From: an uncultured Mollicutes bacterium | Lineage (GTDB): Bacteria > Bacillota_I > Bacilli_A > Acholeplasmatales > Anaeroplasmataceae | Assembly: GCA_900547045.1 (NCBI GenBank) | Contig: URFB01000079.1 | Coordinates: forward strand, 1-5,960 | Direction: 5' to 3' | Length of the DNA stretch: 5,960 nucleotides | Shown: positions 5,259 to 5,960 of the stretch, in pieces | Layout of the letters: every line of letters begins with the position of its first letter | Position numbering within the stretch: the stretch's first letter is position 1 | Notes under the pieces: model-generated | What the model was told of the DNA's origin: nothing | The model's database searches: none | The model's input: only the letters and a program-made list of their open reading frames with translations | Made by a program: the position numbers and the translations under genes

Positions 5259-5888
5259 ATGAAAACGATTAAAAATACTTCAATAAATGAAATAGTAATT
5301 AATAAATCAATTTTTATAACTACGCTTTTTAGAGTTAATTCAATTGAAGAGGTTAATGACTATCTTGCTCAAACAAGAAAAAAATACTATGACGCAACCC
5401 ATAACTGCTATGCATATATTTTAGGCCCCAACGCAGAGACTCAAAAGGCATCTGATGATGGTGAGCCTCAAAAAACTGCAGAAATGCCAATGCTTGATGT
5501 TTTAAAAAAACGTCAAATGACTAATATTCTTGCGATAACAACAAGATATTTTGGAGGAATTTTGCTTGGAGCAGGTGGCCTAATTAGAGCCTATTCATCT
5601 AGTGTTTCAGAGGCTTTAAATAAGGTAGACATTTATGCTTATCTTGATTATGAAAGGCTTAGTGCCAAGCTATCATATCCATCATATAATACAATTGAAG
5701 GATATCTAAAAAAATATACAATCTTCAATATTGAATATAGCGATTTTGTAAAAATTGATGTAGGTATTGAGCCAAATGAAGTTGAAGCCTTTAAAAAAGA
5801 AATTACAAATTTGACAAATGGTCGCTTAGATCTTTCTTCTTTGGGAATTCAAACCGAGGAAATTTTAGTAGAGCATAATGAACCTTAG
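5259..5888 (+). CDS. yigZ: YigZ/IMPACT family protein
   Basis: 209 residues from the ATG at 5259, matching the usual 200-215 for the family. This start is chosen over an in-frame TTG at 5211 because it has GGTGAT just upstream, lies after the -10 and begins the protein where the family begins. Residues 1-120 are the IMPACT N-terminal (UPF0029) domain, with ATHNCYAYILG (46-56), SDDGEP (65-70) and TRYFGGILLGAGGLIRAYS (95-113). Residues from about 130 to the end fit the small DUF1949-type C-terminal domain. The eukaryotic relative IMPACT acts on GCN1/GCN2 translational control; the bacterial role is not settled, with links to translation or RNA binding suggested. The stretch after SDDGEP reads QKTAEMPML where a GTAG-type loop is normal, so Lys and Glu replace glycines. 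The gene is divergent from degV and apparently monocistronic. Confidence 0.9.
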   Translation: MKTIKNTSINEIVINKSIFITTLFRVNSIEEVNDYLAQTRKKYYDATHNCYAYILGPNAETQKASDDGEPQKTAEMPMLDVLKKRQMTNILAITTRYFGGILLGAGGLIRAYSSSVSEALNKVDIYAYLDYERLSAKLSYPSYNTIEGYLKKYTIFNIEYSDFVKIDVGIEPNEVEAFKKEITNLTNGRLDLSSLGIQTEEILVEHNEP

Positions 5889-5960
5889 TTGATTGTCCAC
5901 CTCTTATATGTCGCATTTGCTTATTAAAATCTAAAAGCTTGCATACTTTTTCATATAGCT
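5803..5960 (-). CDS. Possible 3' end of a minus-strand gene, overlapping the end of the yigZ-family gene (partial)
   Basis: One minus-strand frame is open from the window edge to a TAA at 5805-5803, giving 51 residues; the other two minus frames stop within the first 30 bases. The first part, with LYEKVCKLLDFNKQMRHIRG and then GQSTKVHY, reads like real protein: charged and helical with a compact RHIRGG turn. I do not recognise the family. The last 23 or so residues are encoded opposite the 3' end of the yigZ-family gene, an 86-base convergent overlap that is longer than usual, so the stop may have been displaced or the frame may be fortuitous. Bases 5889-5960 otherwise show no start, ribosome binding site or terminator. 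Confidence 0.35.
   Translation of the reverse strand, partial: LYEKVCKLLDFNKQMRHIRGGQSTKVHYALLKFPRFEFPKKKDLSDHLSNL

Noticed and set aside
1..5960. Mollicutes genetic code with TGA as tryptophan
   Set aside because: Tryptophan is TGG in every gene and no expected full-length gene is interrupted by TGA.
1..5960. CRISPR array, insertion sequence, tRNA, rRNA or riboswitch
   Set aside because: No regularly spaced repeats, transposase motifs, cloverleaf or conserved RNA elements were seen; intergenic regions are short and accounted for by promoters and terminators.

Overview
This is an AT-rich window whose gene set (a DegV fatty-acid-binding protein, a YhaM-type exoribonuclease, a YigZ/IMPACT protein, a PrsA-like lipoprotein and a tiny YjcZ-type membrane protein) points to a low-GC Gram-positive bacterium of the Bacillota, probably an AT-rich Bacilli/Erysipelotrichia-like or Mollicutes-related gut lineage. 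The genetic code looks standard: tryptophan is written TGG, no full-length frame is interrupted by TGA, and the four complete genes stop at TAA or TAG. The lineage call is inference from gene content and composition, not from a marker gene.

Layout, left to right. (1) Bases 1-1883, minus strand: the first 627 codons of a large secreted lipoprotein whose C-terminus lies outside the window. It has its own extended -10 promoter and a possible hairpin at the mRNA 5' end. (2) Bases 2073-2171, plus strand: a 32-residue single-helix protein of the tiny YjcZ/tiny_TM_bacill type, behind a strong ribosome binding site. (3) Bases 2170-2227: two strand-specific terminators back to back, one for each of the converging genes. 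(4) Bases 2218-4257, minus strand: one 679-codon frame that joins a CCA-adding tRNA nucleotidyltransferase to a complete YhaM-type OB-fold/HD 3'-5' exoribonuclease. A near-consensus Shine-Dalgarno and ATG sit exactly at the junction. (5) Bases 4299-5150, minus strand: degV, followed by a terminator with a UUCG loop that sits directly in front of the ribosome binding site of the cca-yhaM gene. (6) Bases 5259-5888, plus strand: a yigZ-family gene divergent from degV, with an extended -10 promoter and a 7-bp inverted repeat across the promoter and ribosome binding site. (7) At the right edge, a possible 3' end of another minus-strand gene overlaps the end of yigZ.

The most interesting item is the cca-yhaM fusion. 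It puts a tRNA 3'-end synthesising enzyme and a 3'-5' RNA-degrading enzyme on one chain, and the retained internal start suggests the cell may also make YhaM alone. The degV promoter, the degV terminator and the absence of any room for a promoter behind that terminator suggest that cca-yhaM is transcribed by partial read-through from degV. No CRISPR array, insertion sequence, tRNA, rRNA or long repeat was seen. The longest stretch without a gene is 189 bases (1884-2072).
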